Source: Puniceicoccaceae bacterium (GTDB lineage: Bacteria; Verrucomicrobiota; Verrucomicrobiia; Opitutales; Coraliomargaritaceae). From it: DNA of 44,716 nucleotides. Of this stretch, positions 43,143-44,716 are shown one piece after another (within the stretch, counting starts at the first letter, position 1; the number at the start of each line of letters is the position of its first letter). The translations under genes were made by a program, and so were the position numbers. Below the pieces are notes generated by a model, which worked only from the letters and a program-made list of their open reading frames with translations, did no database searches and was not told the DNA's origin. The stretch spans positions 1-44,716 of the forward strand of contig SKFT01000064.1 in assembly GCA_007117865.1 (NCBI GenBank), in the 5' to 3' direction.

Positions 43143-44453
43143 ATGGACGTCGAGATGGCGTCGGATTATCCTTTGGCGTGCGATTATTTGTTCACCTTGC
43201 GCAATCAAGGTTCACGCTACGGTATTGAGCGCATGCGACTGCTTGCAGATGCGTTGGCCAATCCGCAGCGGCAGTTTCCTGCAATCCATGTGGCTGGTAG
43301 TAATGGCAAAGGATCCGTTTGCGCAATGCTGGAGTCCATTTACCGCCATGCAGGCTATAGAACTGGGCTCTACACATCGCCTCACTTGTTGCATTTGGGT
43401 GAGCGTGTCCAGATCAATCGTCAGCCCCTGCGGGTGAGAGAAATTATCGCGATGGTCGACAAATTGCGTCCTGTTGCGGATGCCCTCGCAGTCAAAGACC
43501 CTGAATCGCAACCATCTTTTTTTGAATTAATGACGGCGATGGCCTTCCTGGTTTTCGCGCAGGAGAAGGTCGATTTCGCATTCATTGAGACAGGTTTGGG
43601 GGGCAGATTGGACGCTACCAATGTGATCCAGCCAGAGCTTTGCATCATCACCTCAATCGCCTTGGAGCACACCGATATTTTGGGCGATAGCCTGGCAAAA
43701 ATTGCGGCAGAGAAAGCTGGAATCATCAAACCCAGCGTGCCAGTCGTGACAGGCCCTATGCCGGAGGAGGCAGAGGCGGTCATTGCCGCTATTGCGTGCG
43801 AACGCGGCGCACCATGGATTCCGGTTAGGACGCACTATGCTAACGCGCGCCAGTGTCCGCATTGCGCTTTGCCAGGGGTCTGTCAGCGTTGGAATGCGGC
43901 TATGGCCATGGTGGCGGTAGACCTCTTGCGACAGCGCTTCCCCGTCAGCCAAACAGCGGCCAGAAATGGTCTTGCGCAGGTCGAGTGGGGCGGACGCTGG
44001 CAAACGATTTTAGTTGACGGTAGACGCTTGGTTTTGGACGCCACACATAACGTTGGCGGACTTGAGACCCTGCGTGGCAATCTGCGACGATTGCGACAAA
44101 AGGAGGGCCGCAAACCTCATATCATAACCGGCATGCTCGGGGATGAACGGGCCAATGCCCTGTTGCCCTTGCTTGTGCAAAATGCCAGCAGCTTGTCCCT
44201 GGTCACCCCAAACCAACCCAGAGCTACATCCGCCGAAGCACTCTATGCGGGACTTTCTGCAACAGCAAAGAAAATTGCCTCATGCAGCAATCTGGAAACC
44301 CTGATCCCCAAGCCTGACCGATTGGTAATTGGTGAACCCGGCGATACCATTGTCGTGACTGGATCCATCTATTTGCTGGGGGAAGTAATGGAACGTTTAC
44401 AGGAAAGGGAAAGTAGCAGAGCTCCGGTTTTGGCCCTTCAAGACCGCCGTTGA
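43143..44453 (+). CDS. folC: Folylpolyglutamate synthase / dihydrofolate synthase
   Basis: Mur-ligase-like ATP enzyme that joins glutamate to dihydropteroate or folates. The track begins at 43032 inside accD; ATG 43143 (436 aa) or 43155 (MASDYPL) is more likely. GGGAGGG lies directly before 43143, too close for normal spacing and 12-13 nt from 43155. Motifs: YGIERMRLLADAL near 27, the P-loop HVAGSNGKGSVCAML near 49, TSPHL near 80, ETGLGGRLDATNV near 146, SIALEHTDILGDSLAKIAAEKAGIIKP near 168, and LDATHNVGGL near 300. An accD-folC neighbourhood is common in bacteria. The gap to accD is 7 bp, so cotranscription is expected. Confidence 0.93.
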   Translation: MDVEMASDYPLACDYLFTLRNQGSRYGIERMRLLADALANPQRQFPAIHVAGSNGKGSVCAMLESIYRHAGYRTGLYTSPHLLHLGERVQINRQPLRVREIIAMVDKLRPVADALAVKDPESQPSFFELMTAMAFLVFAQEKVDFAFIETGLGGRLDATNVIQPELCIITSIALEHTDILGDSLAKIAAEKAGIIKPSVPVVTGPMPEEAEAVIAAIACERGAPWIPVRTHYANARQCPHCALPGVCQRWNAAMAMVAVDLLRQRFPVSQTAARNGLAQVEWGGRWQTILVDGRRLVLDATHNVGGLETLRGNLRRLRQKEGRKPHIITGMLGDERANALLPLLVQNASSLSLVTPNQPRATSAEALYAGLSATAKKIASCSNLETLIPKPDRLVIGEPGDTIVVTGSIYLLGEVMERLQERESSRAPVLALQDRR

Positions 44454-44562
44454 ACACTAAAAGTAACCATCGGCGGGAGCACGGCCATGGAGACGGTGGA
44501 ACATCATTGTGGTCTGTCGAAATAGTTTGAGGGATTTGAGAGATTCTGTCGTTATAGTAACA

Positions 44563-44716
44563 ATGAAAAGCAATAATCACCATCTGTTTCAGGATCTAAA
44601 GCAACACCACGTGCCGCATTGTCCGAATAATTTGGAGGATGTTGTTCTGCGTCGCATTCGTCACGAAAATGTTGAAAAGCCGTTACAGGGGAGCGGATGG
44701 AACGGGACTGTCGCAC
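44563..44716 (+). CDS. Unknown gene, N-terminus only (truncated by window end)
   Basis: From ATG 44563 the frame stays open for 51 codons to the window edge: MKSNNHHLFQDLKQHHVPHC then PNNLEDVVLRRIRHENVEKP. The CPxxLE..VLRRIR pattern resembles short proteins seen beside ECF sigma factors, where they may be anti-sigma-like, but this is weak. Upstream there is TATAGT at about 44554, a possible -10, without a convincing -35. The 44454-44562 gap shows no terminator for folC. Confidence 0.5.
   Translation, partial: MKSNNHHLFQDLKQHHVPHCPNNLEDVVLRRIRHENVEKPLQGSGWNGTVA

Overview
This 44.7 kb window is a gene-dense chromosomal segment of a Gram-negative bacterium, most likely a Verrucomicrobiota (PVC superphylum) member near the Opitutae. 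That placement is an inference. It rests on a tandem-duplicated UvrA of about 1,840 residues, a form known from Chlamydiae; on KDO transferase, a TonB-dependent receptor and a GspF-type protein, which imply an outer membrane; and on general protein character. No rRNA, tRNA, CRISPR array, phage or plasmid module was found, and almost all genes are core housekeeping genes.

Layout. 1-245: the start of a REP-associated (RAYT/IS200-like) transposase runs off the left edge, followed by the topB leader. 246-12862: rightward genes topB, thioesterase, (aroK on minus), pta, a separate P-loop/DRTGG protein matching the N-terminal half of long Pta enzymes, Na/Pi cotransporter, pdxJ, fused NAD(P)HX epimerase/dehydratase, dprA, ruvX and a SpoU rRNA methyltransferase. 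12863-15499: terminator, Fur-like box and a FecA-like TonB-dependent receptor. 15562-19413 (minus): a small PLDc_N-like membrane protein, an unrecognised exported protein, nadK and a CCA/poly(A) polymerase. 19556-19699: a 47-residue Cys-rich membrane microprotein absent from the ORF track. 19799-26196 (minus): double uvrA and tatD. 26281-29465 (plus): ygfZ, a 63-residue unknown, an HU gene with a clear promoter and terminator, a NeuD-like acetyltransferase and an inositol-monophosphatase family enzyme. 29655-33608 (minus): a RAYT transposase, purH and waaA. 33702-35904 (minus): a glycine-rich RRM protein and cysI. 36064-37866: divergent cysJ. 37929-41222 (minus): gspF-like, L,D-transpeptidase and rpe. 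41223-41658: a non-coding stretch with a homopolymer tract and a candidate small RNA ending in a strong terminator. 41659-44453 (plus): tadA, accD and folC, then a truncated unknown gene at the right edge.

Functional themes are cell envelope (waaA, L,D-transpeptidase, TonB receptor), acetyl-CoA and fatty acid metabolism (pta plus regulatory partner, accD), DNA repair and uptake (uvrA, dprA, ruvX, topB, tatD), sulfur assimilation (cysIJ), and cofactors (pdxJ, nadK, nnr, folC).

I do not see a clear new multi-gene defence or biosynthetic system. The points that most deserve a second look are the four-ATPase UvrA with divergent motifs, an AccD lacking three of four zinc-ribbon cysteines, the split Pta, the candidate small RNA at about 41506-41600, REP-like foldbacks that may belong to the RAYT transposases, structured leaders of the RRM and HU genes, and the near absence of Shine-Dalgarno sequences.
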